Notes: generated by a model not told the origin, from the letters alone. A stretch of 64,000 nucleotides of DNA from Chitinophaga parva (GCF_003071345.1 NZ_QCYK01000001.1:992001-1056000); one strand, 5' to 3'; positions 18,491 through 27,174 are shown, numbered from the stretch's first letter. Numbers and translations: made by a program.

Positions 18491-19732
18491 TTATTGTTCC
18501 TGCAACGACCTTTTCACTTTATCCAGGTCTGGCAGCAGGGAAGTAATGATGCCAATGAGGGGCAGGAAGGCGCATAAATGAAATACGTGTTCAATGCTGG
18601 TACGGTCTGCCAGCTTGCCCAGTACGGCAGATCCCAGGCCACCCATGCCAAAGGCCAAACCGAAGAACAGGCCTGCAATGAGGCCTACCTTGCCCGGTAC
18701 CAGTTCCGTGGCATACACCAGGATGGCGGAAAAGGCAGACGACAGGATAATGCCGATGATAACAGACAATACGCAGGTCCAGAACAGGGATGCGTAGGGC
18801 AGCATCAGGGTGAAGGGCGCTACGCCGAGGATAGAGAACCAGATAATATATTTACGCCCAAAACGGTCGCCCAGGGGACCGCCTATCAGCGTGCCCGCCG
18901 CTACGGCGCCCATGAAGCCAAAGAGGTACATCTGCGGTTGGTCGCCGGTGAGGTGGAATTTATTGATCAGGAAAAAGGTATAGTAGCTGGTCATGCTAGC
19001 CATGTAGAAATACTTGGAGAAAATGAGCACCAGCAGGATCCCCAGGTAAGCCGCCACGCGGCCCGTGGAGAAATTATGTGGCCTGATAGTGCGGCGAGCC
19101 TTGCCGGCGGCGTGCTCCATCAGTTTTTTACGGTACCACTGCGCCACTACCAGTAGCACAATAACACCCAGGACAGCGGCTGCGGAAAACCAGGTGATGC
19201 TATGCTGGCCGCGGTGCACAATGATAATGCCCGCCAGCAGGGGGCCCAGGGCGCTGCCGGTATTGCCACCCAGTTGAAAAATGGACTGGGCCAGCCCTTT
19301 GCGCTCACCGGCGGCCAGGTGGGCCACTTTGGAAGCCTCGGGGTGGAACACCGAAGAGCCCACGCCGATCAGGCACACCGCCCGCAGGATATGGGCAAAG
19401 CTATCTGCATAAGCCAGCAGCAGCAGGCCGGTAAGGGTGAAGCCCATGCCCACGGCCAGGGAATATGGCGTAGGGCGCTTGTCCATATACCAGCCTACAA
19501 ACGGCTGCAGAATAGAGGCGGTGAGCTGGTACACAAGGGTGATAATACCGATCTGGGAAAAGCTAAGCCCAAACTGGTCTTTCAGGATAGGATAGGCTGA
19601 TGGGATGATCGACTGCAGCATGTCGTTAAGCAGGTGCGCAAAACTAATAGTGAAAAGAATACCGAACACCGTTTGCTGGGCGGCGTTCTGTACCGCCTGG
19701 GCGGGCTTGTTGGCGGAAAGCGTTTGTTCCAT
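18491..19732 (-). CDS. MFS transporter, fosmidomycin-resistance (Fsr)-like
   Basis: 413 residues with about 12 membrane helices. The opening FGILFTISFAHLLNDMLQSI and the FVGWYMDKRPTPYSLAVGMG loop are typical of the Fsr branch of the major facilitator superfamily, as is VGSSVFHPEASKVAHLAA. Family members export drugs such as fosmidomycin, or unknown small molecules. The physiological substrate here is unknown. The gene lies 224 bp downstream of a FadR-type regulator on the same strand, and both carry the same 13-bp palindrome near their starts. The transporter is therefore probably controlled by that regulator. Confidence 0.88.
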   Translation of the reverse strand: MEQTLSANKPAQAVQNAAQQTVFGILFTISFAHLLNDMLQSIIPSAYPILKDQFGLSFSQIGIITLVYQLTASILQPFVGWYMDKRPTPYSLAVGMGFTLTGLLLLAYADSFAHILRAVCLIGVGSSVFHPEASKVAHLAAGERKGLAQSIFQLGGNTGSALGPLLAGIIIVHRGQHSITWFSAAAVLGVIVLLVVAQWYRKKLMEHAAGKARRTIRPHNFSTGRVAAYLGILLVLIFSKYFYMASMTSYYTFFLINKFHLTGDQPQMYLFGFMGAVAAGTLIGGPLGDRFGRKYIIWFSILGVAPFTLMLPYASLFWTCVLSVIIGIILSSAFSAILVYATELVPGKVGLIAGLFFGLAFGMGGLGSAVLGKLADRTSIEHVFHLCAFLPLIGIITSLLPDLDKVKRSLQEQ

Positions 19733-19753
19733 AAAAGGTGAGTTTAAGATCTG

Positions 19754-19766
19754 ATCATCTGATGAT
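19754..19766 (-). promoter_or_regulatory. Palindromic operator upstream of the MFS gene
   Basis: ATCATCTGATGAT, a perfect odd-centred palindrome, lies 22 bp upstream of the MFS start codon. The same 13-mer, followed by a near-identical CAAAGC tail, is found at the regulator gene start (20629-20641). Confidence 0.7.
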
Positions 19767-19895
19767 TCAAAGCAGAAAAGTAATAAGTGATGTTATGTAT
19801 ATTAAGTTGCGCCGGCCATGATAAAATGAGAAGTATTCCTAATCTTCAAGTTGTTGTATATTAATTGTTTATTTATTTAATATTTGACCATTTCA

Positions 19896-19908
19896 TTGAC
19901 CAGGTCAA
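19896..19908. promoter_or_regulatory. Second palindrome in the GntR-MFS gap
   Basis: TTGACCAGGTCAA is a perfect 13-bp odd-centred palindrome. An overlapping longer inverted repeat pairs ATTTGACC (19882-19889) with GGTCAAAT (19903-19910). It lies just after the regulator stop codon. It could be an operator or a weak terminator; no T-run follows on the minus strand. Confidence 0.4.
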
Positions 19909-19956
19909 ATGTAGTAAACGCCTGTTTCTGAGCTGGTTCCGGCGCCGTACTTCCCG

Positions 19957-20628
19957 CTACTTGTCCGTATTGTCAATAATAGCCCCCACCGTGTTCCAGG
20001 CCTTCTTCTGGTCCTGGTCTGCAATGGCCTGGCATAACTGCACATGCAGGGCATGGCTGCGCAGGAAAATGCCGGTGTCATTATACAGTTTGGCAAATCC
20101 TTTTTTCAGGTGCACTGACACGGCCTGGTAGAGATCAGAAAGGATTTCATTCCGGGCGGCGGTGGCAATGGCCGTGTGAAAGGCAATGTCCGCATCGATG
20201 GTTTGCTCCAGCTGGCCGGCATTGGCAGCGGCCAGGCGGCGGTCCAGGCAGGCTTGCATGGCGCTGATATCTTCTGCTGTACGGTACCGGGCGGCTTTTT
20301 CCGCGATCTTCATTTCCAGGAGTTGCCGCACTTCGTTGAGGTCGTGCAGGTTGGCCCTTTTCAGGCGCTGGTCTATGGGCGCCGCGTGCACATGCATGGA
20401 CTCTACAAAGGTGCCCAGGCCCTGCTGTACGCGGAGAAGGCCGGCGTTCACGAGGGTTTTGATCGCCTCGCGGATGGTGGAGCGGCCCACGCCGTACTGC
20501 TTCATGAGCTCCGGCTCGATGGGCAGTTTGTCGCCAATCTTGTATACACCTTTGGCAATCTGCTCCTGCAGGGCACTGGCCACTTCATCTGCCAGGGAAC
20601 GTTTTTTTATGACGGCATTATTCATCAT
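19957..20628 (-). CDS. FadR-subfamily GntR transcriptional regulator
   Basis: 223 residues from the ATG at 20628. Another ATG follows at 20625, and the longest frame starts at 20646. The longest start is unlikely because the promoter -7 box (20644-20651) and the operator overlap it. N-terminal winged helix: SLADEVASALQEQIAKG, PIEPELMKQYGVGRSTIREAIKTL, GTFVE. The C-terminal all-helical FCD domain (about 90-215) would bind a small-molecule effector, often an organic acid with a metal ion. It probably represses itself and the downstream Fsr-like transporter through ATCATCTGATGAT sites. The effector is unknown. Confidence 0.92.
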   Translation of the reverse strand: MMNNAVIKKRSLADEVASALQEQIAKGVYKIGDKLPIEPELMKQYGVGRSTIREAIKTLVNAGLLRVQQGLGTFVESMHVHAAPIDQRLKRANLHDLNEVRQLLEMKIAEKAARYRTAEDISAMQACLDRRLAAANAGQLEQTIDADIAFHTAIATAARNEILSDLYQAVSVHLKKGFAKLYNDTGIFLRSHALHVQLCQAIADQDQKKAWNTVGAIIDNTDK

Positions 20629-20673
20629 ATCATCTGATGATTGCAAAGCTAATACATTTTATGAGAATGTCAA
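20629..20673 (-). promoter_or_regulatory. GntR promoter with overlapping operator
   Basis: On the minus strand, TTG (20673-20671), a 19-bp spacer and TAGCTTTG (20651-20644) match the Bacteroidota promoter exactly. The palindrome ATCATCTGATGAT (20629-20641) lies immediately downstream, over the expected transcription start and next to the start codon at 20628. This is an ideal place for autorepression. Confidence 0.75.
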
Positions 20674-20759
20674 GGCCATGCAAAAACCTTAACTTAGATG
20701 GCGCAAAATGCTAAAATTATTAGATCGGCAGATCGATAAAACACTTCAATATTTATAAG

Positions 20760-21419
20760 ATGTTAGCACGGACAACGGAAAAATTCATATTGCAACTGGG
20801 AGAAAATAATCACAAAGAATGGTTTGACGCGCACCGGGACGAGTACCTGGCGGCAAAGGCGGACTACGAAAATACTGTGCAGCAGATCCTGGACGGCCTG
20901 GCTATGCAGGACGCCTCGATGGAGAACCTGCAGGTCAAGGACTGCGTGTTCCGCATTTATAAAGATGTGCGTTTTTCAAAAGATAAGACCCCTTACAAAA
21001 CCAATATGGGCGCAGCCTTCCAGGCAGGCGGAAAGAAGTCGCTCCGTGCAGGCTACTACTTTCACTACGAGCCGGGTGGGCATAGTTTTGCAGGTGGCGG
21101 CCTCTGGATGCCAGCGGCGCCTGAGTTGAAAAAAGTGAGACAGGAAATTGATTACAACTTCGACGAGTTTCAATACATCGTCTCCGGTAAGAATTTCAAA
21201 AAATACTTTGGAGTGTTAGGCGGGGAAACACTTAAGACCAATCCCCAGGGGTACACCGCCGATAACCCGGCCATTGCTGTTTTGAGGCACAAAAGTTTTA
21301 CAGTAGACCGCCATCTTACGGATGAAACCTGCACGAAGCTCGGATTGGTAAAAGAGATCCTGCAAAGTTTTGCAGCGATGCAACCCTTACTGGCATTCCT
21401 GAACCGCGCATTGGAATAG
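20760..21419 (+). CDS. DUF2461 domain-containing protein
   Basis: 219 residues. The protein fits the DUF2461 (TIGR02453) family throughout: FILQLGENNHKEWFDAHRDEY at the N-terminus, then RIYKDVRFSKDKTPYKTNMG, then YYFHYEPGGHSFAGGGLWMP. The family is widespread in bacteria and some fungi, and its biochemical function is unknown. It is soluble, with no signal peptide. It is divergent from the FadR-type regulator and has no obvious functional partner nearby. Confidence 0.9.
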   Translation: MLARTTEKFILQLGENNHKEWFDAHRDEYLAAKADYENTVQQILDGLAMQDASMENLQVKDCVFRIYKDVRFSKDKTPYKTNMGAAFQAGGKKSLRAGYYFHYEPGGHSFAGGGLWMPAAPELKKVRQEIDYNFDEFQYIVSGKNFKKYFGVLGGETLKTNPQGYTADNPAIAVLRHKSFTVDRHLTDETCTKLGLVKEILQSFAAMQPLLAFLNRALE

Positions 21420-21492
21420 GGGACCTGGTTTCATGTACTTGCACGGCGGGCACGGCCTGCTGTGCTAAGATAGCAGTGCTGACGGTAAAAAT

Positions 21493-21744
21493 TTAGTTTT
21501 TGTGAATAACGAACTCGAAGGGGCGCGCCTTGCGATTCTTGAGCAGGGATTCTTTTTCAACCTTGTTGTGTGCAAATTTTTGTGTGTACACGTTTGCCAC
21601 TTCAATGATCGGAATGATGCCGTCCAGGGTGTCTTTCTGATCTACGATCGTCATGATCCGGGAAACCTGTGAGGAGAAATTGTTAGACCATTCTTCGGTA
21701 AACTTTTGCATTAACAGCAGCTCGCGATTGGTGTTCGTTTTCAT
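21493..21744 (-). CDS. Small hypothetical protein, 83 residues
   Basis: I do not recognise a family. The protein is soluble and mostly helical, with a mixed-charge composition and a basic C-terminus (ESLLKNRKARPFEFVIHKN). It keeps an open frame without overlapping genes. Its upstream region carries three copies of TTAGGATTT (21748-21756, 21764-21772, 21772-21780). It is probably a real small gene, judged on position and composition only. Confidence 0.5.
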   Translation of the reverse strand: MKTNTNRELLLMQKFTEEWSNNFSSQVSRIMTIVDQKDTLDGIIPIIEVANVYTQKFAHNKVEKESLLKNRKARPFEFVIHKN

Positions 21745-22218
21745 AGGTTAGGATTTTTGAAACTTAGGATTTTAGGATTTAAATAGTTTTCAATTCGACT
21801 TCGGAAACGATCCAAGCTGTTTAGTGCCCGGGTGCATAGGATTATGTTACCAAAGTTGTACGAAATCCTGCAGATTTCAATACTACTTCCGTGTAGTTTT
21901 TCGTTGTATTACTTTAATAAAATATTGAATATGTTGAAAATAACCTGGTTTTCATCCTTGCTTTTCTGCGGTTATTTCAAGGATTTGCTGATTTATTGAA
22001 TAAAAAAGCATCAAACTGTCGTGAAAGTCGTGTTAGACGGGCTTTTTTGGCATGGCTGCCATATGTATACAGTCCAGGAATTAGACAAATCGTAGGGGCG
22101 TGCGCGTTATTAAAATGCTGGTTTTCAGGACATGCTGATCGCAGGGGAAATAATCAATATAGCTTACTAATTGAGGATGTTAATTTAATACATGTAGACA
22201 GTGAAGGTATAATATGAA
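21745..22218. other. Intergenic stretch without a supported gene
   Basis: AT-rich. It holds the triple TTAGGATTT repeat next to the 83-residue gene. Further along, an inverted pair AATAACC ... GGTTATT lies around 21939-21978. An open frame at 21996-22217 has no coding character. I see no RNA gene signature. Confidence 0.4.
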
Positions 22219-22257
22219 AAAAGGTCCCGGCACTGCACCGGGACCTTTTATATTTTT
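22219..22257. terminator. Bidirectional terminator next to asd
   Basis: AAAAGGTCCCGG (22219-22230) pairs perfectly with CCGGGACCTTTT (22238-22249), with A- and T-rich flanks on both sides. It terminates the minus-strand asd gene, whose stop is at 22280. Confidence 0.88.
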
Positions 22258-22279
22258 TTGCTTTTGGGAACACGTGTTT

Positions 22280-23269
22280 TTACAACATGTGCTTACCCGC
22301 CAGGTACTCCGCAATCTGCACTGCGTTCGTAGCGGCTCCCTTGCGCAGGTTGTCAGACACTATCCAGAGGTTGATGGTCTTATCCTGGGTCTCATCCCGG
22401 CGGATGCGGCCTACAAATACCTCGTCGCGGTCGTGAGCGTCCTTGGGCATGGGGTATTTGGCATTGGCCGGGTCGTCTACTACTACCACGCCAGGGGTAT
22501 GTTCCAGGATGGAGCGTACTTCGGCGAGGTCGTATTCCTTGTTGAATTCCACGTTTACGGCTTCACTGTGGCCGCCTATTACGGGGATGCGCACGGTGGT
22601 GGCGGTTACTTTAATATTGTCATCGCCCATGATCTTCTTGGTTTCGTTCACCATTTTCATTTCTTCCTTGGTGTAACCATTGTCCGTGAAGACATCGATC
22701 TGGGGAATTACGTTCAGGTCTATCTGGTGGGCGTAGGCTTTTTCACCTTCCACGCCGGCGCGCTCGTTCATCAGCTGGGTCACAGCCTTTACGCCGGTAC
22801 CGGTTACAGACTGGTAGGTGGATACCACTACGCGTTTAATGCCATATTTCTTGTGCAGGGGATTGAGCACCAGCACCATCTGTATGGTAGAACAGTTGGG
22901 ATTGGCAATGATCTTGTCGGCCGCGGTGAGGGTGTCTCCATTGATCTCAGGTACCACCAGTTTCTTGGTAGGGTCCATGCGCCAGGCAGAGGAGTTGTCG
23001 ATCACGGTGATGCCGGCTTCGGCAAATTTGGGCGCCCATTCCAGGGAGGTGGAACCGCCTGCGGAGAAGATCGCTACGTTAGGTTGGAGCGCGATGGCCG
23101 TGGTCGCGCTCACAATCTTGTAAGACTTGCCCTTAAATGTTACTTCCTTACCCACAGATTTTTCTGAGGCTACGGGAATCAATTCGGTCACGGGGAAATT
23201 CCGCTCCGCCAACACTTGTAACATTTTTGAGCCTACCAGGCCGGTAGCTCCTACAACGGCAACTTTCAT
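22280..23269 (-). CDS. asd: Aspartate-semialdehyde dehydrogenase
   Basis: 329 residues. NADP-binding start MKVAVVGATGLVGSKMLQVL; SAGGSTSLEWAPKFAEAG; active-site Cys in IIANPNCSTIQ; catalytic His in RIPVIGGHSEAVNVEF. The enzyme reduces aspartyl-4-phosphate to aspartate semialdehyde with NADPH. This is the branch point to lysine/diaminopimelate, threonine, methionine and isoleucine. Length and motifs are normal. It is transcribed alone on the minus strand, with a strong terminator 30 bp after its stop. Confidence 0.97.
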   Translation of the reverse strand: MKVAVVGATGLVGSKMLQVLAERNFPVTELIPVASEKSVGKEVTFKGKSYKIVSATTAIALQPNVAIFSAGGSTSLEWAPKFAEAGITVIDNSSAWRMDPTKKLVVPEINGDTLTAADKIIANPNCSTIQMVLVLNPLHKKYGIKRVVVSTYQSVTGTGVKAVTQLMNERAGVEGEKAYAHQIDLNVIPQIDVFTDNGYTKEEMKMVNETKKIMGDDNIKVTATTVRIPVIGGHSEAVNVEFNKEYDLAEVRSILEHTPGVVVVDDPANAKYPMPKDAHDRDEVFVGRIRRDETQDKTINLWIVSDNLRKGAATNAVQIAEYLAGKHML

Positions 23270-23582
23270 TTTTTTATGTGGTTTTAAAATTAGGAACGTA
23301 AAATTAATGCTAAACCCCCGTTTTTTTGCAGCGCCCGGCGATTTTTAGCGGAAATACAGGCTAACCCTTGGTTTTGGGTGGATATTTAGAGAAAATCAAA
23401 GGAAAAAGCGGAGGGCGCCAGGCCTGTTTCACCCAGTGACGGGGCCGCTGGAGATAGAAAAACAGTTTTTTTTCATTGCAATCCATTGCTTTTACCCATT
23501 AACAATTTTGAAGGATTTGGGATGGAATTTAAGCGGACCATTGTGCCTCACTAAAAATTGTTTTGCTCAACCCTCATTGTTT
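23270..23582. other. Divergent intergenic region asd / lamin-tail protein
   Basis: No gene. On the plus strand, CAATTTTG (23503-23510) is one base off the -7 consensus, with TTG boxes at 14 or 24 bp, neither ideal. I see no promoter match for asd on the minus strand. Confidence 0.35.
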
Positions 23583-26099
23583 ATGTGGACAACCCTGTTA
23601 CGTGCGCAGACCATTGCTGCCGCGCTTTTGTTAACTGTTTTATGCTGTATAGCACCTGGGATAATGGCCCAGGATTTCCGCGAAGATTTTAGTAACGGCC
23701 TGCCGGCCAATGCCTGGCGCGGTACGGACACCGCCTGGATAGTGGAGGATGGCAAGCTGCAAAGTCATTGGGAGCAGGCTAAGAGCAGCTTTTACCTGGG
23801 TACTGCGGAAGTACATGCGGCGGATAGCTGGCAGTGGTGGATGAAACTGGGCTTCAATCCATCCTCGCAAAACTATGTGGATGTATTCCTCGTGGCGGAT
23901 ACGCTGAATTTATTATCGCCGGTGGTGAGCGGCTATTTTGTGCGCGCGGGAAATACCGCGGACGAAGTGAGCCTTTATCACGTGGTGAAAGGCCAGGCGC
24001 CGGTGAAGGTGATCGATGGACTGGACGGCCTGTTGAACCATGCTTCAAACATAGTGCAGGTAAGGGTTTCAAGGCACGGAGGGCATTGGTATTTACAATG
24101 CGGTACCGGGGCAGTAGCAACGTGGGATACGGTGCGCACCGCGGTTGACAGCAGTGGTGGCGCGCAGGGTTATTTTGGCTTTGCAGTGAAGCAATCAACG
24201 GCTTCATTTTTTGATAAGCATTACTTTGATGACGTGGTTACCGGTGCTTGGCCGGATACGACGCAAACGCCACCGGGGACGCCGCCTGACACGACGCAAA
24301 CGCCACCGGTGACGCCGCCTGATACGACCACCCCATCGCCGCCGGATACCACGCAAACGCCACCGGTGACGCCGCCTGATACGACCACGCCATCGCCGCC
24401 GGATACCACGCAAACGCCACCGGTGACGCCGCCTCCAGCGCATGTTTCAGGACGGGAACCTTTATTATACGATGTCGTCATACATGAAATACTTACAGAT
24501 CCATCGCCACCTGCAGGGTTACCACCTTACCGGTTTATTGAGCTAAAGAACCGGAGTGGGGACACTATACAACTGCAAGGCTGTGTACTTGCAGATGCTA
24601 TACGACGGTGTGTTGTACCTGCATATGCATTACCACCAGATAGCCTTTTGATCATTTGCGACAAAGATGCGGACAGCAGCTATCGCAGGCTGGGGGCTAC
24701 TTTGAGCGTACCGGCATTTCCTGCATTCAAAACCGCGGATACCATTGTGTTGCGCAATGCACATGATGCGTTGCTGCATGTTATTGCATATGGTAAGGAA
24801 ACCTACCATAACGACGCGTATGCAAAAGGAGGCCACAGCCTGGAAATGATAGATGTCTCAACACCTTGCAGCATGGCAGAAAACTGGACCGCATCCACCG
24901 CCGCAATGGGCGGCACACCTGGTCATGGAAATGCAGCTGATGGCCATATCTCCCCGGTAGTACCAGACCTGTTACAGGCATTTCCGGCAGACAGCCTGCA
25001 CTTGTTGCTAAGTTTTGCTGCAACCCTGGACAGTGCCACAGCAAACGGTTTGGAGCATTATCACTTCCAGGGAGGCCGGTTGAAGGTTGTTAAAGCAACT
25101 GTACGCACGCCGCTTTGCAATGAGGTAGTACTCACTTTGCAAACGCCTTTGCAGCAGGATAGTTTGTATGTACTTACTACCACCGGCATTACAGATTGCA
25201 ATGGGCTGGAAAGCGGGGTGAAAAATGAAGCAGCCATCGCACTCACTGCCGTACCAGACAGCCTGGACGTGGTTTTCAACGAAGTGATGTATGATCCCGC
25301 GCCAGGCATGCCCCAGTTCATTGAGCTATATAACCGCAGTAATCATGCAGTGGACCTCTCGCATGTATTTTTGATCATGCTGGACAAAGAAGGCAATGAA
25401 AGGCCCGGCCTGCGGCTGGTGGCCAAGCCACTACTGCTGATGGGTGGCGCCTATGCCATTGTGAGCAATGATCCGCAGGCGCTTTGCAGGCAGGCCATTT
25501 GCGGGATGGATGGGCCGCGGTTAACGGTACACCTGCCGGCGTTATCAAATGAGGGTGCTGCCATGCGGCTGCGGTATGATACTGCAGGACTGGATGCATT
25601 TGCCTACTCACCGGAGATGCAGTTTGAATTATTGACCGGGGCTAAAGGAATTTCCCTGGAACGCATAGACCCGGATAAACCTACACAAAACGCGGGCAAC
25701 TGGCACTCTGCCGCGGCAGATGCAGGCTACAGCACGCCAGGGCGTAAAAACTCGCAGGCCATGCCGGTGCCCGGGCAGGCCAGCGGTTGGAGTGTGACAC
25801 CAGCCACCTTTTCGCCGGATCTTGATGGGATGGACGATCTGGCCGTTATCCATTACGTGATGCCATTGCCCGGCTTTGTGGGGAATATCACTCTTTTTGA
25901 TGCAAATGGGCACGCGGTGCGGGAGCTGGTGCGGAATAGCCTGTTAGGGACAGAAGGTAAATTTACCTGGGACGGGCTGGGTGATAACAGGCGGACATTA
26001 CCGGCAGGTATTTATATAATATATGTCATGGTATTTGACCGGGGTGGTACTGTGAAATACTGGAAACAGCCGCTGGTACTCGCCATGAAACTGCAATAA
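23583..26099 (+). CDS. Exported lamin-tail domain protein with proline-rich linker and FlgD-like C-terminus
   Basis: 838 residues from the ATG at 23583. The frame is open from 23436, but only the inner start gives a clean signal peptide ending GIMAQ. The N-terminal about 200 residues look like a concanavalin-type beta domain (DFREDFSNGLPANAWRG). A Pro/Thr-rich linker with PPDTTQTPPVTPPDTTTPSP repeats is coded by a 60-bp tandem repeat (about 24248-24434). Two lamin-tail domains follow (VVIHEILTDPSPP ... RFIELKNRSG and VVFNEVMYDPAPG ... FIELYNRSN). The C-terminus (NITLFDANGHAVREL ... TWDGLGDNRRTLPAGIYII) resembles a FlgD Ig-like domain. It is probably a cell-surface or secreted protein; its role is unknown. 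Confidence 0.85.
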   Translation: MWTTLLRAQTIAAALLLTVLCCIAPGIMAQDFREDFSNGLPANAWRGTDTAWIVEDGKLQSHWEQAKSSFYLGTAEVHAADSWQWWMKLGFNPSSQNYVDVFLVADTLNLLSPVVSGYFVRAGNTADEVSLYHVVKGQAPVKVIDGLDGLLNHASNIVQVRVSRHGGHWYLQCGTGAVATWDTVRTAVDSSGGAQGYFGFAVKQSTASFFDKHYFDDVVTGAWPDTTQTPPGTPPDTTQTPPVTPPDTTTPSPPDTTQTPPVTPPDTTTPSPPDTTQTPPVTPPPAHVSGREPLLYDVVIHEILTDPSPPAGLPPYRFIELKNRSGDTIQLQGCVLADAIRRCVVPAYALPPDSLLIICDKDADSSYRRLGATLSVPAFPAFKTADTIVLRNAHDALLHVIAYGKETYHNDAYAKGGHSLEMIDVSTPCSMAENWTASTAAMGGTPGHGNAADGHISPVVPDLLQAFPADSLHLLLSFAATLDSATANGLEHYHFQGGRLKVVKATVRTPLCNEVVLTLQTPLQQDSLYVLTTTGITDCNGLESGVKNEAAIALTAVPDSLDVVFNEVMYDPAPGMPQFIELYNRSNHAVDLSHVFLIMLDKEGNERPGLRLVAKPLLLMGGAYAIVSNDPQALCRQAICGMDGPRLTVHLPALSNEGAAMRLRYDTAGLDAFAYSPEMQFELLTGAKGISLERIDPDKPTQNAGNWHSAAADAGYSTPGRKNSQAMPVPGQASGWSVTPATFSPDLDGMDDLAVIHYVMPLPGFVGNITLFDANGHAVRELVRNSLLGTEGKFTWDGLGDNRRTLPAGIYIIYVMVFDRGGTVKYWKQPLVLAMKLQ
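24248..24434 (+). repeat. 60-bp tandem repeat coding a Pro/Thr linker
   Basis: About three imperfect copies of a 60-bp unit encode PDTTQTPPVTPPDTTTPSPP. It lies in frame within the lamin-tail gene and is likely variable in copy number between strains. Confidence 0.75.
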
Positions 26100-26489
26100 G
26101 AACAGCGGGCAAAGCTGTTGGGAACCGGCATGAGCGGCCCTGATACTTGAAAAACAACGCATGGATTCCCGTAGGATTCCGTTTGTTAAGGCGGCGGCTC
26201 GGTAAAAGTAATGCACCCCGCCGCTGCCTGTAATGGTGGCGAATAGCCAGACAAAACGATGCGCCCGGCGCCTGCCGCCGTCATATGTGGGCCTGAAATA
26301 AGACCCTCCACCCGGCTGCCAGCCCGGAAACGATCCCGTTTTTGCCCTCGATACCCACTTCAACCACCTTAACCAGGTCAATTTTTTCAGCAGCGGCCGC
26401 CGCTGCTAAATCACTGCGGGCTAACTGCTTATCCGGGAGAAAGGGCTGTTTTATCCGGTGCGGAAAACAAGGTCTTCCGTTTCAGGGCA
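26100..26489. other. Intergenic stretch without a supported gene
   Basis: No coding signal on either strand that I trust. It contains one GC-rich 19-bp palindrome, AGCAGCGGCCGCCGCTGCT (26389-26407), whose flanks do not make it a terminator. Confidence 0.35.
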
Positions 26490-26518
26490 TTGGCCAATAA
26501 TTAATTTTTTTATATTTG
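26490..26518 (+). promoter_or_regulatory. Promoter of the DUF5606 gene
   Basis: TTG (26490-26492), an 18-bp spacer and TATATTTG (26511-26518) fully match the Bacteroidota consensus, with the ATG 21 bp downstream of the -7 box. Confidence 0.8.
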
Positions 26519-26538
26519 CCCTTCCAAAAAAATTGAAT

Positions 26539-27174
26539 ATGCAGTATAGAGAGATTGTTGCAATAACCGGCCTCGGCGGTTTGTACCAATTGATAGCTAG
26601 TAAACAGGACGGCGCTATCGTTAAGTCGCTCGAAGATAAAAGCTCCCGCTTTGTGTCTTCCCGCATCCACAACTTTACCCCCCTGGAAAGCATCGAAGTA
26701 TTTACAACCGGTGATAACGTGAACCTGGTAGCTGTGTTCAAAGCGATGGACGAAAGCGCCACCGCTCAGCCAGATGCCAAGGCAGACAACAATGCCATCA
26801 AAGCATACTTCAAGACCGTATTCCCCTCTTTTGACGAAGAGCGCGTATACGTGAGCGATATGAAGAAAATGGTAAAATGGTTTGGTATTCTGAAAGCCAA
26901 TGAACTCCTCAACTTTGAAGAGATCCAGGCTGCCAGTGAAGAAGCTGCTGAGGCTGCTCTCGTAGAAGTGGACGCCGCTCCTGCTGCCGAAGAAAAGCCC
27001 GCCAAGAAAGCCACCCGTAAAAAGGCAGAAGTAGCTGAAGGTGAAGAAGCCCCCGCTGAAAAACCGAAAAAAGCTGCCGCCAAGAAAGCAGCTGCTCCCG
27101 CTGCAGAAGGCGAAGAAGCACCGGCGCCCAAGCCTAAGAAGGCTGCCGCTAAGAAAAAGAAAGAAGAAGAGTAA
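26539..27174 (+). CDS. DUF5606 protein with Lys/Ala-rich histone-like tail
   Basis: 211 residues from the ATG at 26539, which sits correctly behind a consensus promoter. The first about 140 residues (MQYREIVAITGLGGLYQLIASKQ ... FTPLESIEVFTTGDNVNL ... FPSFDEERVYVSDMKKMVKWF) match DUF5606, a Bacteroidota-specific family of unknown function. The last about 60 residues are low-complexity, with repeated KKAAAKK, EEAPA and KPKKA blocks like histone H1 or bacterial histone-like tails. The tail may bind nucleic acid. This is inference from composition. Confidence 0.85.
   Translation: MQYREIVAITGLGGLYQLIASKQDGAIVKSLEDKSSRFVSSRIHNFTPLESIEVFTTGDNVNLVAVFKAMDESATAQPDAKADNNAIKAYFKTVFPSFDEERVYVSDMKKMVKWFGILKANELLNFEEIQAASEEAAEAALVEVDAAPAAEEKPAKKATRKKAEVAEGEEAPAEKPKKAAAKKAAAPAAEGEEAPAPKPKKAAAKKKKEEE

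Noticed and set aside
21996..22217. Open frame for a 73-residue protein on the plus strand
   Set aside because: Odd composition with many Cys/Arg and no recognisable fold. It sits in an AT-rich gap and runs into the asd terminator. No promoter match.
24204..24481. Arginine-rich or Gly/Val-rich repetitive proteins on the minus strand
   Set aside because: They are complements of the 60-bp PPDTT repeat.
25998..26381. Minus-strand frame of 127 residues after the lamin-tail gene
   Set aside because: It overlaps the real gene end, is rich in Trp/Arg/Gly and has no signal for expression. It could be a remnant, but I cannot support it.
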